The notes: generated by a model not told the origin, from the letters alone. A DNA stretch of 39,416 bases from Gammaproteobacteria bacterium (GCA_018067045.1 JAGPVL010000044.1:1-39416), one strand, 5' to 3'; numbered from the stretch's first letter, positions 25,091 to 34,505 are shown. Numbers and translations are program-made.

Positions 25091-25909
25091 TTAGCTGCGA
25101 CGATCAGGAATAAGCTGACCGTTGCCCGCTTGCCAAGCCTTTTCTAAGCATCGATAAACATATTCTTGCGCATGGTTGTTGGCCTGCTCGAGTGAATCGC
25201 CGAGGGCAAGGCGCGCGGCACAGGCGGAGGCCAGTGTGCAGCCGGAACCATGAAAGCTGCCGGGCAAGCGTGGCCATTGCCGCCGTATAACACCGCTGCG
25301 CATAAATAAATGGTTTTCGACCGCCTCGGTATCGTCATGGGTGCCGGTGATCAATGCCGACAAGCAACCCGCATTGAGTAGCGCTTCGCCACACAGGTCA
25401 ATGCTTTCTGTTGATGAGGAGCCCGCTTTTGAGGTGTCGCTTGTGCCATGACCGGTGAGCCGTTGTGCTTCTGGCAAGTTAGGCGTGACCAAAACCGCAC
25501 GGGGGAAAAGCTCGTGGATTAACGCTTGCGGCACGGCCTCTTCGCCAAGGCTGCCACCCGCTTCGGCGGCGAGTACAGGATCGAGAACCAGTGGAACGCC
25601 TGGTAGCTGATCGAGCACTTCACCAATAAAGCGAATGATCGCGGGGCTGCCGGTCATGCCGATTTTAATCGCTGAGTAGGTATAGTCGGCCAGTAATGCA
25701 TCCGCTTGGCGACGCAGCATGTCCACATCGGTCAGGCTAAAGCCTTGCACGTTAACGCTGTTCTGGACGGTAAGCCCAGTAATTAACGTGCTGGCAAAAC
25801 CGCCCAGAGAGTGGATGGTTTCGATATCCGCATGGATGCCTGCGCCGCCACTCGGGTCGTGACCAGCAATGACCAGCACATTTGCTTTGCCTGCCAAATG
25901 CTCGTTCAT
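25091..25909 (-). CDS. thiD: Hydroxymethylpyrimidine/phosphomethylpyrimidine kinase
   Basis: Phosphorylates HMP and HMP-phosphate for thiamine synthesis. Ribokinase-like fold, 272 residues. VLVIAGHDPSGGAGIHADIET is the N-terminal signature, TALTVQ-type TGLTVQNS lines the substrate pocket, and the anion-hole/catalytic GSGC motif is at 221-224 with Cys224. Its ATG overlaps the hemJ stop by one base (TGATG). Between about 155 and 170 there is a Ser/Thr-rich stretch (TSDTSKAGSSSTES) that looks like a small surface insertion. Confidence 0.95.
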   Translation of the reverse strand: MNEHLAGKANVLVIAGHDPSGGAGIHADIETIHSLGGFASTLITGLTVQNSVNVQGFSLTDVDMLRRQADALLADYTYSAIKIGMTGSPAIIRFIGEVLDQLPGVPLVLDPVLAAEAGGSLGEEAVPQALIHELFPRAVLVTPNLPEAQRLTGHGTSDTSKAGSSSTESIDLCGEALLNAGCLSALITGTHDDTEAVENHLFMRSGVIRRQWPRLPGSFHGSGCTLASACAARLALGDSLEQANNHAQEYVYRCLEKAWQAGNGQLIPDRRS

Positions 25910-26337
25910 CAGAACGGCTTCACGACAACAAGAATCACGATGGCGATGAGCAGCACGACGGGCACTTCATTAAACCAACGATAGTACGCGTGGCTTTTGG
26001 TGTTTACGTCCGCAGCGAACTTCTTCATATAAGACAGACATATGTGGTGGTAGCCGACTAAGAGAAATACCAAGGTGAGCTTTGCGTGCATCCAACCTTG
26101 GGTTTTGTAGTAGTCCCAATTGCCGCCAAGTAGCCAAGCGCCGAGCACAATGGTCACAATCATGGCAGGCGTCATGATGCCGCGATAAAGTTTGCGTTCC
26201 ATGAGTTTGAATCGTTCTTTGCTTACTTCGTCTTCGGCCATTGCGTGATAGACAAAGAGTCGGGGTAGGTAAAATAACGCCGCAAACCAGCAAATTACCG
26301 CAATAAGATGAAATGCTTTTACCCAAACTATCAGCAT
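25909..26337 (-). CDS. hemJ: Protoporphyrinogen IX oxidase HemJ
   Basis: Membrane protein of 142 residues with four hydrophobic helices, of the HemJ family that oxidises protoporphyrinogen IX in bacteria lacking HemG/HemY. The conserved His10 in WVKAFHLIAVICWFA, the FYLPRLFVYH segment, KLYRGIMTPAM and the GWMHAKL motif are present. I start at the ATG at 26337, with AAAGG seven bases upstream; a reading 18 codons longer would add a hydrophilic Ser/His-rich lead without a ribosome site. It heads the operon with thiD, thiE and hemL, so two haem genes enclose two thiamine genes. Confidence 0.93.
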   Translation of the reverse strand: MLIVWVKAFHLIAVICWFAALFYLPRLFVYHAMAEDEVSKERFKLMERKLYRGIMTPAMIVTIVLGAWLLGGNWDYYKTQGWMHAKLTLVFLLVGYHHICLSYMKKFAADVNTKSHAYYRWFNEVPVVLLIAIVILVVVKPF

Positions 26338-26560
26338 ACAGAAGCCTTTCTTTTGTGGGTCGCTGCACGACCGATGATGAGAGGAGGGCATTATAGCAGT
26401 GAATTATGTTGATATCTGGGAAAGCGCCTTTGATAAGGATGGTGCGTGTAATGATCACCACAGGCGCATGTTGGTGGAGCGTCGTTGTTGGAGTACTGGA
26501 GGTGTAGCAGCTACAATGCGTGGTCGCTGATTTTTCATTTTTTCTCCGCTTGGAGCCGCT

Positions 26561-27955
26561 GTGAGCCGGTCCTCATCACGTGCTGTTCGTATTGCACGCT
26601 ATTATTTCTTTCGCACCCGTCGCCTTAGTCGGCGGCAGCTCGGTACGCTGCAAGACTGGAAGATGCGCCTAGTGTTTTGGACTGGGGCCATACTGGTTGG
26701 CGTGGTGGTGCAATGCTTTGCATGGGCTGCAGATTGGTCTGCGCATTTGTTCACGCGCATGCATGCTTACTCCGAGTACTTGCCTATTGTTGTCACGCCG
26801 TTGGCGATGATGGCAATCGTTTGGTTAATGCATCGCTTTAGCCCAGCGTCTCGTGGTTCCGGTATTCCACAAGTGCTGTTGGTGCTCAAGCAGCGCTACC
26901 ACTGGCTACGGCCGACGTTCTTAACGCTACGTTTAGTGGCGGCAAAATTTGTGCTGACTTGTTTTGGTTTGATGGCGGGAGCGTCGATTGGTCGCGAAGG
27001 TCCTAGTGTGCACATGGGCGCTGCGCTGATGCACCGAGCCGGGCAAATTGGTCGTTTGCAGCAAAAGTATGTCGACAATGCATTGATTGTTGCTGGTGGG
27101 GCTGCGGGGGTGTCTGCGGCATTTAATGCACCGCTGGCGGGAATCGTTTTCGCAATTGAGGAATTGTCTGGCTCGTTTGAACAGCGCACTTCCGGCACTC
27201 TAATTATGGCGATTATCCTGTCTGGCGTGGTGGTGTTGGCATTGGCTGGGCATTACAGCTTTTTTGGTCAGCCGAGCACACAATTGGTATTGACCGAGTC
27301 GTGGCCAGAAATTTTGTTTACAGCATTATTGTGCGGCGTGCTTGGTGGTTTGTTTAGCCGAACGCTAATTAGTGGCACTGCGTGGTTGGCGCCGACGGTT
27401 CGTCGCAGCCCATATCGCTTTGCTTTGTTCTGCGGTTTGGTTGTGGCCTTGATTGGTTTGTTATCTGGCGGAACAACCTACGGCAGCGGTTACGAGCACG
27501 CCCGCTCGCTGCTTGCGCAAGACGTAGTGGGAGACTGGTTCTTTCCGTTAACCAAGATGCTGGCGACACTGGTATCGTATTTCTCCGGCATTCCCGGCGG
27601 GTTGTTTTCGCCAAGCTTGGCGGCGGGGGCAGGGGTGGGCGCAGCCGTGGGGCATGCGATGTCTGAACCTTCCGTTGTTGGCTTAACGGTGGTTGGCATG
27701 GCGGCGTTTTTGGCGGCCGTGATCCAGCGTCCTATTACGTCTTTTGTTATTGTCTTTGAGCTGACCGGCAACCACCATGAATTATTGTTGTCACTGATGG
27801 TCGGCGCTTTGCTTGCCTCTGGGGTGTCAAAGCTGTTTCAGCCCGTACCGATTTACGATGGTTTAGCGCTCGCGCTGGCGTCAGGCAAAGTTGAGCCCGC
27901 GCCGGCGCTAAATACAGTAGACGCGGATGCCGATGGGCATAAAAGCCTCCCGTAA
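26561..27955 (+). CDS. CLC-family chloride channel or H+/Cl- antiporter
   Basis: Inner-membrane protein of 464 residues with many hydrophobic helices. The anion-selectivity motifs are present: GSGIP with Ser100, GREGPSVHMG with the gating Glu146, and GGLFSP. The central Tyr432 is in IYDG. Glu201 in AIEEL sits where the internal proton glutamate lies in antiporters such as E. coli ClcA, so an H+/Cl- exchanger is more likely than a passive channel. There is no C-terminal CBS domain. The start is GTG with GGAG five bases before it. It stands alone, divergent from hemJ. Confidence 0.92.
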   Translation: MSRSSSRAVRIARYYFFRTRRLSRRQLGTLQDWKMRLVFWTGAILVGVVVQCFAWAADWSAHLFTRMHAYSEYLPIVVTPLAMMAIVWLMHRFSPASRGSGIPQVLLVLKQRYHWLRPTFLTLRLVAAKFVLTCFGLMAGASIGREGPSVHMGAALMHRAGQIGRLQQKYVDNALIVAGGAAGVSAAFNAPLAGIVFAIEELSGSFEQRTSGTLIMAIILSGVVVLALAGHYSFFGQPSTQLVLTESWPEILFTALLCGVLGGLFSRTLISGTAWLAPTVRRSPYRFALFCGLVVALIGLLSGGTTYGSGYEHARSLLAQDVVGDWFFPLTKMLATLVSYFSGIPGGLFSPSLAAGAGVGAAVGHAMSEPSVVGLTVVGMAAFLAAVIQRPITSFVIVFELTGNHHELLLSLMVGALLASGVSKLFQPVPIYDGLALALASGKVEPAPALNTVDADADGHKSLP

Positions 27956-28059
27956 TGGTCTGTAAATGCTCGGTATTTGGCATAGCATCGCAGAAGTGCT
28001 GGGCAAGGCTGTGATAAAGTCACAGCGTTCTTTGGGTTTATCGAATGTTGGAGAGTTTC

Positions 28060-29115
28060 ATGTCTCGGCCTGAAAAGTTGAAAGTGGGCATTGTTGGCGG
28101 CACCGGTTATACCGGTGTGGAGTTGTTGCGCCTGCTGGTCAATCACCCACACGTCGAAGTGGTTGCTATTACATCGCGCAGCGAAGATGGCGTGGCTGTG
28201 GCGGACATGTTTCCGAGTTTGCGCGGGGAATTGGATCTGCGTTTTTCCGTGCCGGACGTTAAAGTGCTGGGCCGTTGCGATGTGGTTTTCTTTGCCACAC
28301 CGCATAACGTGGCTATGCGCATGATGCCGGAGTTACTGGCTGAGAATGTTCGCGTCGTCGACTTGTCGGCGGACTTTCGCGTACGTGATGCCGAGGTGTG
28401 GAGTCAGTGGTATAACGAAACCCACGTCTGTCCAGAGTTGCTTGCTGAGGCGGTGTACGGTTTGCCGGAAATGAATCGTGAGGCGATTCGTACTGCGCGG
28501 TTGGTGGCGTGTGCGGGTTGTTACCCTACGGCTGTACAGCTAGGCATGTTGCCGTTATTGGAAAATGGGCTCGTTGATGATCAGTCGTTGATTGCTAGTT
28601 GCGCCTCTGGAGTCAGTGGTGGCGGTAAGGCGACCAAAGTGCCGATGTTGATGGCCGAAGCCAGCGATAATTTTAAGGCATACGGCGCTAGCGGGCATCG
28701 TCATTTGCCTGAGATCGAACAGGGTCTAGCGGATATGGCTGGGCATGCTGTGCAGTTAACCTTTGTGCCGCATCTCGTGCCGATGATTCGCGGAATTAAT
28801 GCAACGCTTTATTCTGTGCTCAAAAGTAATGCCCCTTCATTAGCACAATTGCAAACACTGTTTGAGCAGCGTTATCAAGACGAGCCTTTTGTTGATGTCA
28901 TGCCGATGGGAAGTCATCCGGAAACACGTTTTGTGAAAGGAACAAACCACTGTCGTCTCGCGCTGCATCAACCACAAGGTCGTAATACTCTTGTGGTGTT
29001 GTCTGTTATTGATAATCTCACCAAGGGTGCATCGGGGCAGGCGATTCAAAATATGAATATTATGTTTGATTTGCCTGAAGCCGCCGGCCTGAACACGATT
29101 GCGCTTTTGCCTTAA
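28060..29115 (+). CDS. argC: N-acetyl-gamma-glutamyl-phosphate reductase
   Basis: Reduces N-acetylglutamyl phosphate in arginine synthesis. The NADP-binding start [19 protein letters not shown] and the catalytic Cys154 in [14 protein letters not shown] are clear; [12 protein letters not shown] carries the catalytic His. I start at the ATG at 28060 (351 residues), because GGAGAG lies five or six bases upstream. An ATG five codons earlier is inside or before that site. It begins the block argC, coiled-coil protein, bactofilin, erpA, an order I know from Pseudomonas. Confidence 0.97.
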   Translation: MSRPEKLKVGIVGGTGYTGVELLRLLVNHPHVEVVAITSRSEDGVAVADMFPSLRGELDLRFSVPDVKVLGRCDVVFFATPHNVAMRMMPELLAENVRVVDLSADFRVRDAEVWSQWYNETHVCPELLAEAVYGLPEMNREAIRTARLVACAGCYPTAVQLGMLPLLENGLVDDQSLIASCASGVSGGGKATKVPMLMAEASDNFKAYGASGHRHLPEIEQGLADMAGHAVQLTFVPHLVPMIRGINATLYSVLKSNAPSLAQLQTLFEQRYQDEPFVDVMPMGSHPETRFVKGTNHCRLALHQPQGRNTLVVLSVIDNLTKGASGQAIQNMNIMFDLPEAAGLNTIALLP

Positions 29116-29155
29116 GCGTTCGAACTGAAATGCGTACCACGTTGAAATAGTAAAT

Positions 29156-29914
29156 ATGGCAACTAAAAAGAAAAAACGCAGCAGCGCCAGCGATGTGATG
29201 TTGGTTCCCGTTGACCGGAGTCGTCAGCGACGTATTCGTGTCTATCTGACATTGGTTGCGCTGCTAGCGCCTCTGTTAGCATTCTTCGCGGGCGAGTTTT
29301 ACGCGAATCATGCGCGTGTAATGGATACGAGCAGGGCGCAGGCTTTGGAGGTGCAAGTCGTGGCTCTACAAGGCGAGCTACAAGAAGCGCGTGACAATTT
29401 GGCCATGCAGCGCACGGACAGTGAGGTGTCGTTGCAGGCTCAAGAAACCGTGCGAACAGAAATTAAAGATTTGCGTGACCAGATCGCTGAGCTTGATGAG
29501 GCCGTGGCGTTTTATAAAAACGTGATGGCGCCCGGGTCTGGAGATAGTGGATTGCGCATTGAAAAACTCGATGTAGCTGCCACGAAAACACCTGGCATGT
29601 ACACGTTTAGACTGGTGTTGACTCAAGTGGGTGACAACCGTGGGTATCTTAGTGGTAATTATAGTTTGAGCCTAAGTGGTCGGCAGGGCGAAGAGGCTAT
29701 TCGGCTAAACGGCAGTGAAGTGCTGGCGGAGGGTGCGGAAACGCGGTTCAAGTTCCGTTATTTTCAGGAGTTAAGTGGCAGACTTAGCCTCCCTGACGGT
29801 GTTGAGCCTGATCAGTTAACCATTAAGGCGGTATCTACCGGTCGTCGACCTGAAAAAGTAGAACGCAATTTCATTTGGCAGTTACAGGAGAAGAATAGTG
29901 CTTGGGCGGGATAA
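29156..29914 (+). CDS. Membrane-anchored coiled-coil protein (DUF6776-like)
   Basis: A protein of 252 residues with a Lys-rich cytoplasmic start (ATKKKKRSS), one transmembrane helix (about 30-48), a periplasmic coiled coil (about 60-118, heptad-like EVQVVALQGELQEARDNLAM and IKDLRDQIAELDEAVAFYK) and a C-terminal beta-rich domain. I recognise it as the type found between argC and bactofilin in Pseudomonas and relatives (recently named DUF6776), of unknown function. Its 3' end overlaps the bactofilin gene by 17 bases. The topology resembles cell-envelope scaffold proteins, so work together with the bactofilin is a reasonable guess. Confidence 0.82.
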   Translation: MATKKKKRSSASDVMLVPVDRSRQRRIRVYLTLVALLAPLLAFFAGEFYANHARVMDTSRAQALEVQVVALQGELQEARDNLAMQRTDSEVSLQAQETVRTEIKDLRDQIAELDEAVAFYKNVMAPGSGDSGLRIEKLDVAATKTPGMYTFRLVLTQVGDNRGYLSGNYSLSLSGRQGEEAIRLNGSEVLAEGAETRFKFRYFQELSGRLSLPDGVEPDQLTIKAVSTGRRPEKVERNFIWQLQEKNSAWAG

Positions 29915-30359
29915 AAAAAGTAGCCATACCAATTATTCAGATCACACGCTGATCGCGCCGAGCGCACAAATTCGCGGTGATGTGGAGTTCAGTGGCGGAT
30001 TGCATGTCATGGGCAAGGTGATCGGTAGTATCACCGTGACGGGCGACGGCGGTCGTTTGGTGATCGGTGAATCCGGTTTCGTCGAGGGTGAAATTCATGT
30101 GCCCAAAGTGGTCGTAAACGGCCGGGTGGTCGGCGATGTTCATGCGGCCGAGCATCTTGAGTTGGCCGAAAAGGCTGTGGTTGAAGGCAATGTCTATTAC
30201 ACCATGATTGAGATGGTGATGGGGGCTCAGGTGAACGGCAAGCTGGTGCGTGAAAGCGCTGAACGCAAGCATCTGCCCAGCCCCGATCAGGTGAAGAGTG
30301 CTGCGGACATCGGTAACGCCGATAAGGGTGACACTAAAGGCTCCGCGGCGAAGGTATAG
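29898..30359 (+). CDS. Bactofilin
   Basis: Cytoskeletal polymer-forming protein of 153 residues. The central bactofilin domain (about 17-115) is a right-handed beta helix with short repeats such as IRGDVEFSGGLHVMGKVIGSITV, GEIHVPKVVVNGRVVGDVHA and AVVEGNVYYTMIEMVMGAQVNG. Flexible tails flank it. The start is GTG with AGGAG seven bases before it, inside the end of the previous gene, so the two are translationally coupled. Bactofilins bind membranes or envelope enzymes and help set cell shape. Confidence 0.93.
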   Translation: MLGRDKKSSHTNYSDHTLIAPSAQIRGDVEFSGGLHVMGKVIGSITVTGDGGRLVIGESGFVEGEIHVPKVVVNGRVVGDVHAAEHLELAEKAVVEGNVYYTMIEMVMGAQVNGKLVRESAERKHLPSPDQVKSAADIGNADKGDTKGSAAKV

Positions 30360-30485
30360 CGCTGTCGTCACTGTCGCGGCAAGCCGTGACAGTGACGGCA
30401 GTAGCAGTCAATACTTGACTGATTTGGTCGGGTATTGGAATATGGCTCCTTCGCTCCCTCTATTAAAGGTACACGTTTACGCGTT

Positions 30486-30821
30486 ATGACTGAGTCGCTA
30501 TTAACCTTAACTGACCGTGCTGCAACAAAAGTGAATGAGTTGCGTGAAGAGGAGGGTAACGCTGCCCTCAAGTTACGCGTCTACATCACCGGCGGGGGGT
30601 GTTCGGGGTTTTCTTACGGCTTTACCTTTGACGAGCAAACGAAAGAAGATGACACCATTGTCGAAAATGGTGGTGTGACCTTGCTGATTGATGCCATGAG
30701 TGTGCAATACCTCAGTGGCTCTGAAGTGGATTATGACAGCGGGCTAATGGGCTCACGTTTTGTCGTTAATAATCCGAATGCCACTAGCACATGCGGCTGC
30801 GGCTCCTCCTTCTCTATTTAG
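30486..30821 (+). CDS. erpA: Iron-sulfur cluster insertion protein ErpA
   Basis: A-type carrier that passes Fe-S clusters to enzymes such as IspG. With the start at the ATG at 30486 it has 111 residues (E. coli 114). The three cluster cysteines are Cys39 ([11 protein letters not shown]) and Cys103/Cys105 in the C-terminal CGCGSSFSI. An ATG 17 codons upstream would add a stretch without similarity. The ribosome site is poor for either start; I follow the usual protein length. It is downstream of bactofilin. Confidence 0.95.
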   Translation: MTESLLTLTDRAATKVNELREEEGNAALKLRVYITGGGCSGFSYGFTFDEQTKEDDTIVENGGVTLLIDAMSVQYLSGSEVDYDSGLMGSRFVVNNPNATSTCGCGSSFSI

Positions 30822-31024
30822 ACGTCTTCGCCCTTCCTCAACAGACATCACTCGTCACGAATCAGCGACGTTGGCTTTGCCGTTTTGGCTTTGCTGCGGA
30901 TCTGCAATTGTTCTGCCGGTGCCGACGTGGTATCCATAGCGACCTACTTTGGCGGGATCGTATCTCCGTCCCTATTTTTTTTCCGGCCTTTGCGCCGGTA
31001 ATTCGCTCAAATGTCGGAGTTGGC

Positions 31025-32200
31025 ATGACGAATCAAAAATTACCGCGCGATAAAAACAATGATTACAGTCGCGAGATGGCGTCGCAGCGGCGCCAGTTTA
31101 TTCTCGATAAAACCGGTGCAAAGCTTGATCATGTTGGCGCCTATTCGTTCGACCCTGATGTTTTACCGGGCAACATTGAAAGTTTCTCTGGGGTCGCGCA
31201 GGTGCCTATTGGTTTCGCAGGGCCTATTAAAGTGCTCGGGGAGCATGCCATCGGCGATTTTTATGTGCCGATGGCAACAACCGAAGGGACGCTGGTGGCA
31301 AGTTACAACCGCGGCATGCGTTTGGCGCGAGAAGCGGGCGGCATAACTTGTACGGTTATTGATGAGGCGATGCAACGTGCCCCCATTTTTGTTTTCGAAA
31401 ATGCTCGTTATGCCCGAGATTTTGGTCTGTGGGTGACAGCAAATTTCGAAACAATCAAGGTAGAGGCAGAGAAGACCACGGCCGTAGGAAAGCTGCGTGA
31501 TATTGAGCAGTACAGCCAGGGAAAGATGCGTTGGCTGCGATTTAATTTCACGACGGGCGATGCTGCTGGGCAAAATATGGTCAGCAAGGCGACGCATTTT
31601 GCGTGTCAGTGGATCCTTGCACAGCAGCTCGCGGGGTTAGAGCATTTTTCATTGGCCGCGAATTTTGATACAGATAAAAAGCATTCATTTGTGAATAGCC
31701 TGCATACCCGCGGTAAGCGAGTTGTGGCAGAAATTACGCTGCCGGCGGCAATGCTTAAATCTATTATGCATACCTCTGGGGAGGCACTGTTTAAACAGCG
31801 GCAGCTTAGCAATATGGGGGCGATGATGGCGGGGTCGGTTAACAACGGAGCCCACTTTGCCAATGGGTTAACGGCCATGTTTATCGCTTGTGGTCAGGAT
31901 GTCGCTAATATTGCTGAGTCATCCGCTGGCTATGTCTATGCGGAGCTTAAAGAGAATGGCGATTACTATTTTTCAGCGACGATCCCTTCCTTAATTGTTG
32001 CCACCTACGGCGGTGGTACCGCGCTACCGACTCAGCGCGAGTGTCTTGAAGTCATGGACTGTTATGGTCAGGAGCGTGCGCTTAAGTTTGCCGAGATCTG
32101 TGCGGCGGTGGTGCTGTGCGGGGAGCTATCCTTGAGTGCGGCAATCGTGTCCGATCAATGGGTATCGAGTCACGATCAGTATGGACGGAACCGGAAATAA
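31025..32200 (+). CDS. Class I hydroxymethylglutaryl-CoA reductase
   Basis: Predicted NAD(P)H-dependent HMG-CoA reductase of 391 residues, the enzyme giving mevalonate. The four catalytic residues are identifiable: Glu87 (PMATTEGTLVAS), Lys231 (TRGKRVVAEITLP), Asp292 (GQDVANIAESS) and His383 (SSHDQYGR). Other class I signatures are VPIGFAGPI near 60, FTTGDAAGQNM near 175-185 and YGGGTALPTQ near 328. The ATG at 31025 is chosen because CGGAG lies five or six bases upstream. An earlier in-frame ATG at 30791 would overlap erpA and encode a nonsense-like Arg/Phe-rich leader. No other mevalonate gene lies in the window. The 203 bases before it hold no further gene that I can see. Confidence 0.9.
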   Translation: MTNQKLPRDKNNDYSREMASQRRQFILDKTGAKLDHVGAYSFDPDVLPGNIESFSGVAQVPIGFAGPIKVLGEHAIGDFYVPMATTEGTLVASYNRGMRLAREAGGITCTVIDEAMQRAPIFVFENARYARDFGLWVTANFETIKVEAEKTTAVGKLRDIEQYSQGKMRWLRFNFTTGDAAGQNMVSKATHFACQWILAQQLAGLEHFSLAANFDTDKKHSFVNSLHTRGKRVVAEITLPAAMLKSIMHTSGEALFKQRQLSNMGAMMAGSVNNGAHFANGLTAMFIACGQDVANIAESSAGYVYAELKENGDYYFSATIPSLIVATYGGGTALPTQRECLEVMDCYGQERALKFAEICAAVVLCGELSLSAAIVSDQWVSSHDQYGRNRK

Positions 32201-32226
32201 TACTGTTATGGCAGTATTTATTTCCG
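32192..32226 (+). terminator. Possible terminator hairpin after HMG-CoA reductase
   Basis: CGGAAATAATACTG and CAGTATTTATTTCCG form a 14-bp stem with one bulged T and a TTATGG loop, starting inside the stop region of the gene. The core AATACTG/CAGTATT is followed by TATTT. There is no long T run after the full stem, so it may be an mRNA-end or attenuating structure. Confidence 0.45.
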
Positions 32227-32279
32227 CTGCAGTAGCGCTAATCTTGTCTCCAATCAAAAAAATAAGCAGGGATCGCTAA

Positions 32280-33767
32280 ATGAGTCAGTTCGAAGTTGCC
32301 GCGACGGATACGAGTAAATGGACGCTTGCCATTCACCGTGTGAGTGCGAATACGGCGGAAGTATGGGTTGGTACTTTATATCCCGACTTAAGAATGCCGG
32401 ATCTGGCGCGCATAGAGTTAACGGCGTCAGACGGTACGCGCCAAATTCATGAGATCAAGCGTGATGATTGGCAGCGGCCGTTTCGCTACATGTGCAAGCG
32501 ATTTTTCTACATTCATGAGTTTGACGGTCTTCGGGCAGGAGTAAATTATGAGGCGCGATTTTTTCGTCACGTCGATAGTCTTGTCGGTATTTTGCCTGCT
32601 TATTGGCAAGATCTTCGTTCGGGCTACTTTACGACGCTGCCTGAGCGTATTCCTGCCGCAGATGAGAAGCCGTTTGTTATTGGCTTAGGCAGTTGTTTTT
32701 TTCCGAATCGTGATGGAGGGCATGCGGCGTCTTCTTATAAGGCTCTTTATGAACGTGGGCCCGATACGGCAAAGCCTGACATTACTTTCCTGACCGGCGA
32801 TCAGGTTTACCTCGATATCGGCTTTGACTCGTTAAGTCCTGTCTCATCTGAAATTCGTGAGCGTGTTGCCAATGATTATGCAGAGAATTGGCGGGCGCTG
32901 GGGAGTTTTTTAAATCGTGGCGGCACGTGGATGTTGCCAGACGACCATGAATATTGGAATGATTACCCGTTCTATGACTCGCCCTTGCCAACTCTTTTGG
33001 CATTAAAAATAGCGCCGATTCGCCGTGCCTGGACAAAGGCCGCTCGCGACGCGGTGACAAATATTCAGCGAACAAAGCCTGTTGATATTTTTTCTATCGG
33101 TGAAGATCTTTCGATATGCCTTGCGGACTTTCGTACGGAACGTCAAGAAAAAGGCTTTTCTCCTGAGAAAAGTTTTAAACAAGTTACCGATTGGGCGAGA
33201 AATTTAACCTGCCCTGGCGTGTTAGTTATTTCTCAGCCATTGATCGTCGAGAAAAACAGCATGGAAAGAAACCTGCTTTCCTTTCCTGGGCAGTATAAAA
33301 GGTTGGTTCAGGCTTTGGCGCACAGCGGACATGATGTTGTGCTGCTGAGCGGGGATGTGCATTACGGTCGTATCGCGAGTGTGCCACTGGGCGATAAAGG
33401 AGGTCGTTTAATTGAGGTTATTGCGTCGCCATTGTCTAATTTAACCGGTCTTAATGGGCTGGCTACCGCGACGGCGAACAGCAAGCCTAGGAAATTTCCC
33501 GACCCAAATGCCATTGAGGTGGAGGGCGTTCCTTCTGTGGCGGTGGAATATGATAAGCGCTTTCGGGTGTCCACGCGTAAGGGGCATCCGTTGTCGTTTG
33601 TTTATCCGCGCGAGCGCACCAGTGAGCACTTTATGACGGTCTCCTTCCACCGTAAATCCGGTGGGGGCTTGCAGCTTAATGTCGAGGCGTGGCGGCTGCG
33701 CGAGCGCGGTGCGGGAAATCTACCAAAGCGGGATTTCGAGAAAAAGTATTCTGTCGTGCTGCGCTAG
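32280..33767 (+). CDS. PhoD-like metallophosphoesterase, cytoplasmic
   Basis: A 495-residue protein of the alkaline phosphatase D superfamily. An N-terminal beta-rich part (about 1-115) precedes the metallophosphatase domain, whose metal motifs are LTGDQVYLDIG (Asp174), PDDHEYWNDYP (Asp222, His223) and LLSGDVHYG (Asp359, His361). Unlike classical PhoD it has no Tat or Sec signal, so it should act in the cytoplasm. The substrate is unknown; a phosphodiester or nucleotide-type substrate is likely for the family. AGGGA precedes the ATG. It follows the HMG-CoA reductase by 79 bases with a hairpin between them. Confidence 0.85.
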   Translation: MSQFEVAATDTSKWTLAIHRVSANTAEVWVGTLYPDLRMPDLARIELTASDGTRQIHEIKRDDWQRPFRYMCKRFFYIHEFDGLRAGVNYEARFFRHVDSLVGILPAYWQDLRSGYFTTLPERIPAADEKPFVIGLGSCFFPNRDGGHAASSYKALYERGPDTAKPDITFLTGDQVYLDIGFDSLSPVSSEIRERVANDYAENWRALGSFLNRGGTWMLPDDHEYWNDYPFYDSPLPTLLALKIAPIRRAWTKAARDAVTNIQRTKPVDIFSIGEDLSICLADFRTERQEKGFSPEKSFKQVTDWARNLTCPGVLVISQPLIVEKNSMERNLLSFPGQYKRLVQALAHSGHDVVLLSGDVHYGRIASVPLGDKGGRLIEVIASPLSNLTGLNGLATATANSKPRKFPDPNAIEVEGVPSVAVEYDKRFRVSTRKGHPLSFVYPRERTSEHFMTVSFHRKSGGGLQLNVEAWRLRERGAGNLPKRDFEKKYSVVLR

Positions 33768-33880
33768 GGTTGTTCGAGAGCCTTTCGACTCTGGTTCTTG
33801 TTGTTCGACTGAAGTGGGCTTTCACAAAACAGTCATATTTTTGTCATTTAGCGATCACAGCTCTTTTCTAGAGTGGCTGC

Positions 33881-34417
33881 ATGAATATAAAAAAGAGCAG
33901 AACTGTTGAAGTAATGACATCTTATGATACGCGCGCACTGGGCTGGGTCGTTTCGCGGCCGAATGCGCGCGGTGTTGCGCAAGTAGCTAGAGTGATCTCT
34001 CGTTTGGGGGATGGCCCTCTCTATGTTGTTCTAGGTGTGCTGTTGGCTCTGTTTGAGGTGCACAGCGGGCGCAGTTTTCTGGCTGGCGCCTTGCTTGCCT
34101 TCTTGATAGAGCTGCCGGTGTATCTGCTACTAAAGAACCTGATTCGTCGGCCTCGCCCAGCAGATGCAATCGATAGCTTGTCGGCCTTTATACAGCCGTC
34201 CGATAAATTTAGCTTTCCTTCTGGCCATACTGCCGGTGCATTTGTCATGGCGACGCTGCTAACCGCTTATTATCCATTATGTGCGCCAGTGGTATACCCG
34301 TTGGCGGCGATGGTGGGTGTGTCACGGGTCATGTTGGGCGTGCACTTTCCGACTGACATTGTCGCGGGCGCTCTGCTCGGTCTAAGTTGCGCCTTCTTTT
34401 CTCTCTTTCTGTTCTAA
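33881..34417 (+). CDS. PAP2-family lipid phosphatase
   Basis: Inner-membrane phosphatase of 178 residues with about five hydrophobic helices. The three PAP2 motifs are complete: Lys85-x6-Arg-Pro (KNLIRRPRP), PSGH at 113-116 and SRVMLGVHFPTD (Arg149, His155, Asp159). Substrates of the family include undecaprenyl pyrophosphate, phosphatidate and phosphatidylglycerol phosphate. The start at 33881 is not certain: an ATG 11 codons on (33914) is also possible and neither ribosome site is strong. The 113 bases upstream are without a gene. Its place near an HMG-CoA reductase invites an isoprenoid-phosphate role, but this is speculation. Confidence 0.88.
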   Translation: MNIKKSRTVEVMTSYDTRALGWVVSRPNARGVAQVARVISRLGDGPLYVVLGVLLALFEVHSGRSFLAGALLAFLIELPVYLLLKNLIRRPRPADAIDSLSAFIQPSDKFSFPSGHTAGAFVMATLLTAYYPLCAPVVYPLAAMVGVSRVMLGVHFPTDIVAGALLGLSCAFFSLFLF

Positions 34418-34505
34418 CCCTCCCCCCGTCTTAAGGTTCGTCAGCCTTTACCGCTAGCCGCATTCAGTACTAGTCTGGCATGACTGATCTTGCTAGGAAG
34501 GGCCT

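Noticed and set aside
30950-31000. T-run followed by CCGGC/GCCGG hairpin before the HMG-CoA reductase
   Set aside because: The T-run lies before the hairpin on the plus strand and becomes an A-run after it on the minus strand, so it is not a terminator in either direction.
30791-31024. N-terminal extension of the HMG-CoA reductase from an ATG inside erpA
   Set aside because: It overlaps erpA out of frame, encodes an Arg/Phe-rich leader unlike the family, and the ATG at 31025 has a good ribosome site.
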